64,000 nt of DNA from Lacrimispora xylanolytica (GCF_026723765.1 NZ_CP113524.1:1411001-1475000), one strand, 5' to 3'; positions 18,316 to 26,991 are shown, numbered from the stretch's first letter. The notes: generated from the letters alone by a model not told the origin. A program made the numbers and translations.

Positions 18316-18606
18316 CTCAATTACCTCCTTCTAATATTCATAGTTTATCAAATGTGTATTTGCTCTGTAATAGCGGATTATCAGCGCTTTTCGGCGTATT
18401 AACAGGAGTATACTTTAAATTTGTGACAGGCAAGCTCATGATACCTGGTTTGAGCGTATTAATTTCCCAACGCCTATTGAGATGATTGCCAAATTGTGGT
18501 TAATAGGGTTATAATGAAATTAATGGTTAGAAACAGATAAGAGAAGCAGTGAGGTCTGACTTAGACTACGTGAAAAACTGTTTATAAACTTTAAAGGAGT
18601 ATATTT

Positions 18607-19473
18607 ATGCCCTTAGATATCAGAACGTATTGGAATATTCAAGGAGAGCCGGTTGCAACTACACCAACAACATGGGAAATCGCAGGAAAATATATCTTAA
18701 AGTTAGTGAAAGCAGATGTCAATGCACAGCGTAATGTAAGGTTTTCCTCAGCATTGCGCGCAGAGGGAGTCCCTGTATCTCAAATCCTATTGCTAAAGGA
18801 TGGTAGAAATTATCTAACTGCTCAAGAGGGCTGTTATCTTTTAATGGAGAAACTAGGCGGTTTTCATATAGGTGAGGTATTTTAGCAAAACTATATAGAT
18901 ATTGCTTATCAAACAGGAATTATTATTGCAAAAATACACTGTGCACTTATAAAAATAACCGATGTGCAGGCAGACAAGAATTTTTTAGATAAGGAACTAA
19001 GAGGCTGGATTAGTGATGGACTCTCCGCAAGCACTCTCTTGACAAAAGAAGAATGGATGAAGCCTATAGATGCACTATGCAGCATTTACCCCCAACTGCC
19101 GAAACAGCAGATTCATCGTGATTTGCATTATGGTAATTTGCTATTTGAAGGAGCAACATTGACAGGAGTACTGGATTTTGATCTGGGCAAGCAAGATGCT
19201 CGTTTATTTGACATAGCATATATTCTGGTGGGACAATTATTAGGTCAGAAAGACCTTACTTCAGTTGAGAATGAGTGGCTTATATTTGTTAGTCAGTTCC
19301 TTAATGGATACGAAAGCATTACTGTGTTAGAAAGAGATGAAAAGGAAGCACTACTGCTTATGATGCAGTGTATTGAACTTTTGTTTGTGGCTTTTTGGCA
19401 GCAACAAAAGAATCAAAAGGCGACAGAAGAAACAATTGAAATATTTAAATTTTTACAAAATACAAAAAAGTGA
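18607..19473 (+). pseudogene. Aminoglycoside phosphotransferase-like gene with in-frame TAG
   Basis: One reading frame of 288 codons has a single TAG at 18883-18885 after residue 92. Both halves belong to one APH/choline-kinase-like protein. The first holds the nucleotide lobe (YILKLVKADVNAQRNVRF, YLLMEKLGGFHIGEVF). The second holds the catalytic loop IHRDLHYGNLLFEG and the LDFDLG metal motif. Similarity runs straight through the stop (HIGEVF-stop-QNYIDIAYQTG), which points to a recent nonsense change, perhaps CAG or AAG to TAG. It may also be a sequencing error. No shift in frame is needed. Confidence 0.8.
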
Positions 19474-19528
19474 ATGGATGAAAAGCAGTAATAAGAAAGA
19501 AAATAAGATGAATGTGTGGGGGGTATAT

Positions 19529-20047
19529 ATGGCAAGCAAAATTTCCTTTGAAGCAGTAAAATTTCATGCAGTAAGATTTATAGGGAAAGAAGTAATCGTC
19601 GGAAAGAAAAATCCTGTTCCAGATCTATGGAAAAAGATGTTAAACGATGGAACAAACGATTTTCTTCAATCTTTGCAAGAACGAGTATCTCCATTGGGAG
19701 ATACCATTGGGTGGATGGGTGAGTATAATCAGCAGACAAAAGAGTTTGTTTATATTGCTGGTATATTTGCGACCCCTAATGCTACAGTTCCAGATGGATT
19801 TTCTTATCGTGATATCCCTGATTGTCTGATGGGAGTAGGTTGGATACAAGGTAATACATCCAATCTGGAAAAAGGAGCTCATATTAAAACAGAGAAGATA
19901 ATGAGAGCAAATGGGTATGTTCCAGATTACTCCATTGTAGGAATTTCAATGGAATATTATTCGTTTGACAGATATGCAAATGTTAAGGAAGATGGTAATA
20001 ACACCTTTACGTTTGGATACTATTTACCCTGCAAAAGAATGATATAA
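19529..20047 (+). CDS. GyrI/effector-binding-domain protein
   Basis: The ATG at 19529 has a run of G (19517-19523) upstream and gives 172 residues. The protein resembles the stand-alone effector-binding (GyrI-like, AraC_E_bind) fold, with an N-terminal strand (AVKFHAVRFIGKEV), a central GDTIGWMGEY segment and a late IVGISMEYYSFDRY. It has no DNA-binding domain. Such proteins bind small hydrophobic cations or act on them. The gene follows the broken phosphotransferase by 55 bases. Family membership is fairly sure, the role is not. Confidence 0.7.
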   Translation: MASKISFEAVKFHAVRFIGKEVIVGKKNPVPDLWKKMLNDGTNDFLQSLQERVSPLGDTIGWMGEYNQQTKEFVYIAGIFATPNATVPDGFSYRDIPDCLMGVGWIQGNTSNLEKGAHIKTEKIMRANGYVPDYSIVGISMEYYSFDRYANVKEDGNNTFTFGYYLPCKRMI

Positions 20048-20069
20048 AATGGAGTAGTGATTAACTTAT

Positions 20070-20262
20070 CGGATATATGAAGAGTCCGAATAAAAAAATA
20101 TTACTAAAAATCCAGATGGCTCGTTTACAGTTATAACCTGGCTGCCTGAGCATGATGGTTGATTCGCTATGTCCTTTCCTTTGGTGCCGATGCAGAAGTG
20201 GTAAGCCCACATCATATAAGTGATACGCTTCTGAATGAATTAAAATTACTTTACATTATAAA
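20070..20262 (+). pseudogene. C-terminal remnant of a second WYL regulator
   Basis: The frame reads ITKNPDGSFTVITWLPEHD and then, after a one-base loss near 20158, LIRYVLSFGADAEVVSPHHI. Both pieces align to the C-terminal end of the intact WYL protein at 15222-16166 (KDGSFTIITRLPENE, LIRYLLSFGADAEVVSPQHI). There is no start, and an extra stop precedes the segment. It marks a former regulator for the SDR gene that follows. Confidence 0.8.
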
Positions 20263-20296
20263 ATATAACCTGACACGATGCTGTCAGGTTATATTT
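20261..20296 (+). promoter_or_regulatory. Perfect 15-bp inverted repeat containing WYL-type operator
   Basis: AAATATAACCTGACA (20261-20275) and its exact reverse complement (20282-20296) flank CGATGC. The core TGACA-N6-TGTCA differs at only two central bases from the site in the promoter of the intact WYL regulator. It lies 55 bases before the SDR remnant. It could also act as a terminator hairpin, but no T run follows. Confidence 0.7.
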
Positions 20297-20350
20297 TATA
20301 TAATGGAAGAGTGTAAAGGCATCTATAAACTGCAAGAAGGAGGACTATTA

Positions 20351-20609
20351 ATGAAACAGTTCAACCCTATATGGATGGATCCCAAGGAATTTCAGGGAAA
20401 GCGTGTTCTTGTAACCAGTGGTACGAAGGGCGGAATGGGGGAGGCCATTGTGAACCGTCTTACGAAAGCTGGGGCCACAGTGATTACAACAGCGCACCGC
20501 ACGTCCGGAGGAAATCGCAGAACTGGTTGCTTTTCTTGTTTCAGACCGCGCCTCTTACATAGTGGGAGCGGAGCATACCATTGATGGCGGAATTGTTCGA
20601 ACCATATAA
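20351..20609 (+). pseudogene. Short-chain dehydrogenase with large internal deletion
   Basis: An ATG with AGGAGG upstream opens an SDR N-terminus (KRVLVTSGTKGGMGEAIVNR, a Rossmann glycine motif) that runs about 55 codons. A different frame then reads [20 protein letters not shown] and IDGGIVRTI to the TAA at 20607, which is the normal C-terminus of the family. The catalytic middle (about 150 residues, with YxxxK) is missing, so a deletion joined the two ends out of frame. It is inactive. Confidence 0.85.
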
Positions 20610-20618
20610 AGGAGAAAG

Positions 20619-21323
20619 ATGAATATGACAAACTATAAAAATAAATTACCTAAAGCTGTTGAGATGCATTTTCAGGCAACAAACACGGACGACCCTGAGA
20701 CCTTTCTTTCCATATTTGCAGAGCATGCTGTCGTAATGGATGCGGGAAATGAATATCATGGGAAACCAGCCATTAAAGAGTGGTGTGAACGGGAATATTT
20801 TGGTGTACATCTAAGGCTGGAAGTTATTAATGCCGTTCAAGTTGCAAAAGAGATTGTTGTAACTGCTAAATGTGATGGTGATTACAATAAGGCTGGTCTG
20901 CCGGACCCATTGTTTCTTGATTTTCATTTTTCCATGGATGGGGATAAAATTGCCCGGCTTTGCAATGTTATTTCCTCTAACAGCAGGGCAATTCCGTTGC
21001 CGCAGCCGGTAGCAGCCTTTTATTATGCTTCGGATATTTTTGATGAGGGTCTTCTTTCAGGCTGTTTTGCGGAGGATGTAATTATGATTGATGAGGGAAA
21101 AACATACTATGGACCCAAAGCAGTCAGTAAATATATTCTTGAAGCAAACAGGTCGGCGAATGTTATGACTGAAATCATAAATTGTATAGAGAAAAGTGGT
21201 GAAACAGTTGTGACTGCTATTATTTCTGGTGATTTTGATGGTAGTCCCGTTCCGCTGGACTTTCATTTCACTCTCAATGAGGACAAAATTAAGAAATTAG
21301 ATATTATGGTGGCGGGAGAATAA
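20619..21323 (+). CDS. Tandem SnoaL-like (NTF2-fold) protein
   Basis: The 234-residue protein consists of two NTF2/SnoaL-like halves (about residues 8-125 and 130-234). Each has a helical start, a VVMDAGNEYHGKPAIKEW or VIMIDEGKTYYGPKAVSKY segment, and a final DFHFxxxxDKI strand. The halves are internal duplicates. The family includes isomerases, hydrolases and many proteins of unknown role. It lies 9 bases after the deleted SDR and likely belonged to its operon. The ATG at 20619 has AAGGAG five bases upstream. Confidence 0.8.
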   Translation: MNMTNYKNKLPKAVEMHFQATNTDDPETFLSIFAEHAVVMDAGNEYHGKPAIKEWCEREYFGVHLRLEVINAVQVAKEIVVTAKCDGDYNKAGLPDPLFLDFHFSMDGDKIARLCNVISSNSRAIPLPQPVAAFYYASDIFDEGLLSGCFAEDVIMIDEGKTYYGPKAVSKYILEANRSANVMTEIINCIEKSGETVVTAIISGDFDGSPVPLDFHFTLNEDKIKKLDIMVAGE

Positions 21324-21862
21324 GATGACTGTAGAAATTATAAAGTGAGTGCGTTGGGTGAATGTACGCAGAGGAGGCTCGTTTTTTAGCTTTTTAACGA
21401 AGAATATGGGGTAGTCAGAGCGTATAAATTGGTATTTATGGCGTCAAGTAACAAAGATGAGCATTAATAATTCGGTTAAAAAAAAGCCTTGTTCAAAATC
21501 TATATTTATTATATAAAAAAAGCGGCTTCTAGCTATTATTTTTGTAGTTTAGAGGTGTAGAACTCGTAAAGCTCACAGAGTGTTTCAGGTATAAGCCATC
21601 CATTAAGTGGGTGGCTAAATCTTAATAAAAATACATCTCTCCAATATAATGATGTTTATTAAATCAATTATATCGGATAAGTGTTTTAATAACCAATAAG
21701 ACAAACTGTTACTTGCACACCAAATAGATGTATAAGTATCATATAATGTTCACACCAAGGTGCAGGAGATAAATGATTTATTACCAGTTCAGCGGAATGA
21801 TCAGATATATTCTGAAAAAGCTAAGGGATCAAGATTATATGAATTATATAAAAGAAATTTAT
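21324..21862. other. Gene-poor stretch with one short remnant
   Basis: Apart from the minus-strand remnant at 21536-21655, I see only AT-rich DNA. The sequence from 21656 to 21862 has stops in all frames and no clear hairpin or promoter. Confidence 0.5.
21536..21655 (-). pseudogene. C-terminal remnant of an unknown gene
   Basis: A minus-strand frame reads SLYWRDVFLLRFSHPLNG and then WLIPETLCELYEFYTSKLQK before a TAA, with stops just upstream and no start. The composition is protein-like. I do not recognise the family. Confidence 0.3.
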
Positions 21863-22096
21863 TTAGGGAATTAACTGCCAGTTTCCTATCCAGCGATCTT
21901 TGGTACAATTATATTGTCTCTTGTATAGTTTTCCATTGATGGTTTTGTATCGCCATTCTATTATATCAGAAAGTGGTGAATAATTTTCAGTTTTTATCTC
22001 ATATGCTGGGGCATATGCAAATGCATCTATACCTATGGTTGATGATATCGTAACACATATAAACAATATAAAATAAAATGTAACTATTTTTTTCAT
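21863..22096 (-). CDS. Small secreted protein of the BlaI/M56 unit
   Basis: This 77-residue protein has a signal peptide (residues 1 to about 27, ending DAFA). A mature part of about 50 residues follows, with DIIEWRYKTINGKLYKRQYN and a final WIGNWQLIP. The W-x-Y-K...G-K-x-Y-K-R-x-Y-N pattern recurs in small exported proteins of Lachnospiraceae, usually in one or a few copies. AAAGGAGGT precedes the ATG. It is encoded 61 bases after the M56 peptidase gene on the same strand, so it may be a partner or substrate of that protease system. Function is unknown. Confidence 0.7.
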   Translation of the reverse strand: MKKIVTFYFILFICVTISSTIGIDAFAYAPAYEIKTENYSPLSDIIEWRYKTINGKLYKRQYNCTKDRWIGNWQLIP

Positions 22097-22157
22097 ATAA
22101 GCATACCTCCTTTCTTAGATTATATTTAAGTAATTCTTACAACTAAAGCACACAGTT

Positions 22158-23267
22158 TTATTTATGTATGTTAATGTTTCTTAAATCTTCTGGAATACTA
22201 GTAATTGTAGCAACGTACTTTCCATTTAAGTATAGGTCATATAATTTATCTTGTCGTAATACAAAGTAATCATTATCAGGTTGAATCGTAAATGTGCCTG
22301 AAATTTTTCTGGCACTTACATTATATGGCTCAAAAGTGAATGAAAAAGAAATTATGAGAAAACATAATGATATAACAAGTGGTATAAGATAGTAAAATGA
22401 AATTCTTTTTTCTTTATTAGTATATTTGTATTTTAATGCCATGTTTATACGGTACTCTATCATATTGTCTTTTAAAGAAAATGGAAGGACTAAATTAGTG
22501 CTTTCATTTTTATGCATTCTTTTTGATACATTTAGTAGAGTTTCTAAATAGCATAAGCTTGATTTTAAATTTAGATTTCGTAATACATTAGTATCAGCGT
22601 GTGTCTCTAAGGCCCTAATTATTGCTCTATGTAGTAACCAAACTATTGGATTCCACCAGTAAATGATGGTTACTAATTCTGTAAAAGCTTTTATTAAGTT
22701 GTGATGTTGCTTGCAATGTTCCAGCTCATGTAGAAGAATAAAATTTGTTTCATTTTCGGTTAATTTTGTTGGTAATACAATCGTAAGATTACATAACCCA
22801 GCAACGAATGGTCCATTGTTAATATCTAACTGAATGACCTTAGGTTTATGCTTTATTTGCTTTTGATTACAAATGTTTAGAAGTTTGTAAAGAATTTCTT
22901 TATTATCTGTATCAGGTATCATAGATAATAAATGAATTAATTTGAAATCTTTAATAATAATGAATATAAATAGTAGTGCTGAAATGGATATCCAAATATA
23001 TACTAGGATACTACCGACACGAATACTTTTTATCAAGTCTATACTACCTATCATGTTGATAGTAGGCAGTATATTTTTTGAGGCTAGTGTATATGTGAAA
23101 GGGAATTCAAAAGGTATGAGCATCTTTCCAATAATTAAAAGTGTAATCGTCCAGATTGGAATTCCTTTTTTAAAATATAAGATTTCTGGCCGCTTTAGAA
23201 GAGGCAATATTAGTAGAGATGCAAGACTACAAAACATACTATTTGTTAAAATCAGAGAGAATGACAT
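22158..23267 (-). CDS. BlaR1/MecR1-type M56 membrane metallopeptidase
   Basis: The 369-residue protein has several membrane helices in its first 120 residues and the zinc motif LLHELEHCKQH (HExxH) at about residues 185-195. A further helix pair follows, then a short external tail (YDLYLNGKYVATITS). It lacks the penicillin-binding sensor domain of BlaR1, so it senses something other than a beta-lactam, or works with a separate partner. It starts 1 base after the BlaI stop and should act by removing that repressor from DNA. Confidence 0.88.
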   Translation of the reverse strand: MSFSLILTNSMFCSLASLLILPLLKRPEILYFKKGIPIWTITLLIIGKMLIPFEFPFTYTLASKNILPTINMIGSIDLIKSIRVGSILVYIWISISALLFIFIIIKDFKLIHLLSMIPDTDNKEILYKLLNICNQKQIKHKPKVIQLDINNGPFVAGLCNLTIVLPTKLTENETNFILLHELEHCKQHHNLIKAFTELVTIIYWWNPIVWLLHRAIIRALETHADTNVLRNLNLKSSLCYLETLLNVSKRMHKNESTNLVLPFSLKDNMIEYRINMALKYKYTNKEKRISFYYLIPLVISLCFLIISFSFTFEPYNVSARKISGTFTIQPDNDYFVLRQDKLYDLYLNGKYVATITSIPEDLRNINIHK

Positions 23268-23268
23268 A

Positions 23269-23670
23269 TTAATCGTCCTCCAGTTCCTTTTTGCGTTTAA
23301 TAATATCCTCTAATTCATCTAATATGGTAGTATCATCATTTTTTACAATATGATCTATAAAATTTAACGTTGAAAAGTTAAGAGTATTTGCACGCATAGT
23401 TTGCAATTGGTATGCGGCATATTGTTCAGCACTTATTATAGGGATATAGCTTCTTGTAAGAACAGTTCCGCTATATACAATATCATCAACCTTTATATAC
23501 CCCTTTTTTAATAAGTTTCTCATAGCTGCTTGAACTGTATTAATACTTAATCCGTTACCGCTTTCAGCAATAGCGGAAGAAGTCATAGATTTGCCAGTAT
23601 GCCAAAAAATAGACATTATTTCTTTCTCTTTTTCACTTATTTTTGGTAACTTGGTTTCCATAATTTTCAA
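23269..23670 (-). CDS. BlaI/MecI-family repressor
   Basis: The 133-residue protein begins KLPKISEKEKEIMSIFW and has the winged helix of BlaI (SINTVQAAMRNLLKKGYI), followed by a dimerisation tail rich in charged residues. Translation begins at TTG 23670 (behind GGGAG) or at ATG 23661. It is the first gene of a unit with the M56 peptidase and the small secreted protein. Candidate TGTA/TACA-type operators lie just upstream. Confidence 0.9.
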   Translation of the reverse strand: MKIMETKLPKISEKEKEIMSIFWHTGKSMTSSAIAESGNGLSINTVQAAMRNLLKKGYIKVDDIVYSGTVLTRSYIPIISAEQYAAYQLQTMRANTLNFSTLNFIDHIVKNDDTTILDELEDIIKRKKELEDD

Positions 23671-23686
23671 ATAACTCCCGTCTGCT

Positions 23687-23728
23687 ACATATAAGTAATA
23701 TGTTTTTGTATTGTTAGTGTAACTTACA
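23687..23728 (-). promoter_or_regulatory. Candidate BlaI operators
   Basis: Two palindromes precede blaI: ACATAT-AAGTA-ATATGT (23687-23703) and TGTAACTTACA (23718-23728). TACA/TGTA half-sites are typical of BlaI/MecI binding sites. Both lie within 60 bases of the start, where a repressor would act. Confidence 0.5.
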
Positions 23729-23816
23729 TTATATTGGTATTTCGATACTGTGTCAATATATTATTCTTTACTATATCTCGAATTATTAAAAAAGTATTAT
23801 CTTGCAGTTATAGAGG

Positions 23817-23845
23817 TTGACAACGAGAGATAAAGATGATATTAT
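23817..23845 (+). promoter_or_regulatory. Promoter of the RiPP locus
   Basis: TTGACA (23817-23822) and TATTAT (23840-23845) are 17 bases apart, with TATAAT overlapping three bases later. Transcription would leave a leader of about 150 bases before the DUF6765-like gene. The region between blaI and this promoter is otherwise plain AT-rich DNA. Confidence 0.7.
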
Positions 23846-24001
23846 AATGCAAAGACAGTAAAAAAATACGGTATAAATAAAAAAATACAATAGAGTTATT
23901 ACAATGAGGATAACTTAATGTACTGACAAGAATGCGCCATTAGTTTAAAAGACTTTTGGATAGCTATAACATAACCTAATATTATGGAGGTCAGAAAATC
24001 A

Positions 24002-25042
24002 ATGAATATAAATTTTCATTATTTTGCAGTTAAAGTTCTTGCAGTAAAAGCTGGTTTTAATACCGATGACGCCCAAACAATTGCTAAATATTCACAATTT
24101 GTTGATGATTTTGTACTAGACGGCGTAAGAAACTATCAATATGTTCCCGAATTCGCCAGGTACCTTGCAACACAATCGGGAGAATACTGGCGTTTTAACA
24201 ATGTGAGAACAGGCTTTGACACATTACAATCCGTAGATTTGTCAGGCAATGCAAGGTTGCAAAAGAGCATGTTGATTCCGTTTCACTTTATTACGGAAAA
24301 ACCGCTAACAAATATTGATAAAAGTAACAGGAAAAATTACCGTACTAGACCTGTAAAGATGGATACTCCATCATTATTACAGGACTTATTAAAGAATGCC
24401 CGGAAAGAATATCTCCTATTACCTGCTCACAGTACTTTAATAAAAATATCTATTTTAATACATACTTTCGCCGATTCATACGCACATCAACTTTTTTCTG
24501 GTTTTAATGGGTGGGAAAATACCTCGTACATAATACAGTGTTTAGATAATAACGACAATTCTGATAAAACAACTTCTTATAAACCACAGGTTAGTGCCTC
24601 ATTGCCCCATATTGGACACGCCAATTTATTGACTGCTGCAGATGACAGTAATATCACCTTTAGTATGCTACTAAAAAACTCAGAAACTGAAAGTTATCCG
24701 TACTCCTATCGTTATACAAGAAGTAATACGGAGGAATATTTAATTGCTGCAAGAGAAATATTAAATTATCTTCTTAGTATAAGAGGAAAGGATCAAATAG
24801 ATGATGCAGATTGGAATACCTTTTCACCACTTTTGAAAAGGGGTCTGCTAGCAACGGAGAAAACCAATGTTGAGGTATTAAAATCCCATTGGAGAAATAT
24901 TTTCCCCGATATCACCTTCTATTATGTAAAGGATGAATTATATTATATTGAATCAGGCTCACAACGGCAGAATGAAGATTTCTTTTATTATAACGTGTTT
25001 GCCGATGAAATAAGACGGCAGGTTGATTCTTCAATCACTTAA
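24002..25042 (+). CDS. DUF6765-like protein in RiPP locus
   Basis: The protein has 346 residues from ATG 24002, with GGAGGT 12 bases upstream. The opening MNINFHYFAVKVLAVKAGF and the QFVDDF motif, with a later HTFADSYAHQLFSGF stretch, match DUF6765, a family I know only as uncharacterised. The helical, His/Asp-rich make-up recalls zinc-dependent phospholipase C folds, so a metal hydrolase role is possible. It has no signal peptide. It precedes the Cys-rich precursor by 99 bases on the same strand and may process, release or protect against the product, but this is inference. Confidence 0.6.
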   Translation: MNINFHYFAVKVLAVKAGFNTDDAQTIAKYSQFVDDFVLDGVRNYQYVPEFARYLATQSGEYWRFNNVRTGFDTLQSVDLSGNARLQKSMLIPFHFITEKPLTNIDKSNRKNYRTRPVKMDTPSLLQDLLKNARKEYLLLPAHSTLIKISILIHTFADSYAHQLFSGFNGWENTSYIIQCLDNNDNSDKTTSYKPQVSASLPHIGHANLLTAADDSNITFSMLLKNSETESYPYSYRYTRSNTEEYLIAAREILNYLLSIRGKDQIDDADWNTFSPLLKRGLLATEKTNVEVLKSHWRNIFPDITFYYVKDELYYIESGSQRQNEDFFYYNVFADEIRRQVDSSIT

Positions 25043-25141
25043 ATCTGGCTCTATTAGCTAATTTCATGCATAAGTATTCCTGATTTATATCAGATTCTAT
25101 ACGATGCATTTAATTAAGATTTTAGGAAAGGAAGTGATTAC

Positions 25142-25300
25142 ATGATGAAACAGGAACATAGTACTGATTTGGTACAGGAAGTAAAAGATCTTCTTGTATG
25201 CAACAAAGTTGATTCAAACCTTATGGCAGATAATGACAGTGATTCATTTTCAGCATCCTGCCCTACATGCATTGCCTGCACTTGCATGATTTGTGTGTAA
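25142..25300 (+). CDS. Cys-rich RiPP precursor peptide, 52 residues
   Basis: This small gene, with AAAGGAAG seven bases before tandem ATGs, encodes an acidic leader with a predicted helix (DLVQEVKDLLV). A spacer follows, then a C-terminal core ASCPTCIACTCMICV. The core has five Cys at residues 40, 43, 46, 48 and 51, and there is one more Cys in the leader (residue 20). The split between acidic leader and Cys-dense tail, and two radical SAM/SPASM genes directly downstream, mark it as the substrate of thioether-type modification (sactipeptide or ranthipeptide). There is no GG cleavage site. I cannot match it to a named precursor family. Confidence 0.8.
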   Translation: MMKQEHSTDLVQEVKDLLVCNKVDSNLMADNDSDSFSASCPTCIACTCMICV

Positions 25301-25316
25301 TAGTACTTACAGCAAG

Positions 25317-25349
25317 GAAAACGACTTATTCTTACAATAAGTCGTTTTC
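25317..25349 (+). terminator. Strong hairpin between precursor and maturases
   Basis: GAAAACGACTTATT (25317-25330) pairs perfectly with AATAAGTCGTTTTC (25336-25349) around CTTAC. It begins 16 bases after the precursor stop. Such a hairpin would stabilise the short precursor mRNA and partly stop transcription before the enzymes. Confidence 0.75.
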
Positions 25350-25472
25350 TGCTTATGGCTACTTCATTGATGTATGAGCTAGTAGAGCCACATGTTAATA
25401 TAATTAAATGCAATGAAATGTCCGCATGATGATGAAAAATCAATGCTTAATAAATATCCTTAGGAGGAAATT

Positions 25473-26972
25473 ATGGTACAGGAAACATCACCGATCCGTT
25501 TTAAAGAATATGTTGCAATAAGAAATGATTTTATTTTAAAAAAAGACGAGGATCAAATTATTCTCTATCCCTTGGATTTTATAGAATCAAAATTCATTAC
25601 GATCAACCCTTTTTATGGTTTTGTTCTTTCCTTGTTAGATGGAACCCGTAAATTTTCAGATGTTAAAGCAGATTTTAATCAATATTTCCCCAATTGTGAG
25701 CAGGATCTAGAAGACCTTTTAACGAGTCTGGATACTACCATTCGGAAATATCCGACACAATCAGGTATTGGAAAAGATGGACTTTATCTTATGTCCGATG
25801 AACCAATTACTCAATCATGTAGTTATGATCCAAGAGAATTTATTGTTTCCGCAGATAAATTTCGAGATCGTTCTTCGGATATTAGAAATAAAAAACGTCT
25901 TAAGACGCCTATCTGCCTCATGGCTTTTTTTACGGACCAATGTCAGACTAACTGTATTTATTGTTATGCTCACAGAAAAAGAGAACCAGAAATGTCCCTG
26001 GAGAATTGGAAAAAGATTATACAGCAAATGAAGGCATTGGATATTAAGCTTATTTCCCTTGATGGAGGGGATGTGATAGCCAGAAAAGACGGCATTGATT
26101 TCTTAGAGGAATTAGTAAAAAATGACATTCTATTTTTGTTATCCACTAAAGGCCATTTTACAAAAGAGCATGTTAGACGTTTAATGGATGCTGGTTTTAA
26201 GAATAAAGTCAGGTACGTGGGTGAGCGGAAAGTTCAGCTAAGCGTAGATGCATGGGATGATGAAAAAGTGAAGGTAATTACAGGAAATCCCAATTTCAAA
26301 AAAAATATAACGGAAACCTTTGATAATTTTATGGAAGTAGGCATTTCACCCAAGGTTAAGGGGGTCCTTATGCCTTATAATGTTGACCAAATGTATAAAA
26401 TAGTTGAATTTTTCTATGCAAGAGGTGCAAGGCGATTTCAATTTGTAAAGTATGCCCGATCCTTCTTTAGGCATAAGGATGAATATTTTATGAATGAAGA
26501 AGCAATTAATGAGGCTAAAATCCAACTTGAGAAAATTCATTCCCAGTTCCCTGATATCGATATCAGTGATGATCTAAATCAAATGGATTTAGGCGGTAAC
26601 TGGTCACTGGATCTTAAAAAGCAGGTGTGGACAAACCGTTCCGGCTGTGGGGGTGGTTGGACTATGCTTGGTATAGCTCCCAATGGGCGAGCCATTCTTT
26701 GTGAGCAAATGAAACAGGAAGAATCCTATTACGTAGGAGACTTAAACCGCCAAACTATCATGGAAGTATGGAACGGAAAAGAAATGCTTGATTTTATTTA
26801 TCCCCCAAGAGATAAATTTAAGAATACCATCTGTGAGACCTGTGACGAATTTGAACCCTGTCACTGGGAAAAGGGGTATTGTTATCGTAATGCATTCTTT
26901 TCGTATGGCACTGTATATGACGCTCCTCCAAACTGCTACAAACAAATGAAACTTGGGTTAAGGTTAAATTAA
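25473..26972 (+). CDS. Radical SAM/SPASM peptide maturase 1
   Basis: The 499-residue enzyme has an N-terminal PqqD-like recognition region (about residues 10-100) and a radical SAM core whose CQTNCIYC motif (Cys 157, 161, 164) binds the SAM iron-sulfur cluster. A C-terminal SPASM domain follows, with SGCGGGW (Cys 392), APNGRAILC (Cys 410) and ICETCDEFEPC, and more Cys at the end for auxiliary clusters. The family cross-links or epimerises RiPP precursors. It starts after AGGAGG, downstream of the hairpin, and is followed 19 bases later by the second maturase. Confidence 0.92.
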   Translation: MVQETSPIRFKEYVAIRNDFILKKDEDQIILYPLDFIESKFITINPFYGFVLSLLDGTRKFSDVKADFNQYFPNCEQDLEDLLTSLDTTIRKYPTQSGIGKDGLYLMSDEPITQSCSYDPREFIVSADKFRDRSSDIRNKKRLKTPICLMAFFTDQCQTNCIYCYAHRKREPEMSLENWKKIIQQMKALDIKLISLDGGDVIARKDGIDFLEELVKNDILFLLSTKGHFTKEHVRRLMDAGFKNKVRYVGERKVQLSVDAWDDEKVKVITGNPNFKKNITETFDNFMEVGISPKVKGVLMPYNVDQMYKIVEFFYARGARRFQFVKYARSFFRHKDEYFMNEEAINEAKIQLEKIHSQFPDIDISDDLNQMDLGGNWSLDLKKQVWTNRSGCGGGWTMLGIAPNGRAILCEQMKQEESYYVGDLNRQTIMEVWNGKEMLDFIYPPRDKFKNTICETCDEFEPCHWEKGYCYRNAFFSYGTVYDAPPNCYKQMKLGLRLN

Positions 26973-26991
26973 CAAAAGGGGGGTATGTAAA

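Noticed and set aside
18883-18885. TAG read as pyrrolysine
   Set aside because: No pyl genes or downstream insertion element seen, and the site is not a known Pyl protein. A nonsense change is simpler.
19640-19882. 80-codon minus-strand frame inside the effector-binding gene
   Set aside because: Shadow of a well-supported plus-strand gene, no start signal.
25260-25300. Cys-rich tail as a metallothionein
   Set aside because: Only 52 residues with an acidic leader and adjacent radical SAM/SPASM genes. The RiPP reading explains the context better.
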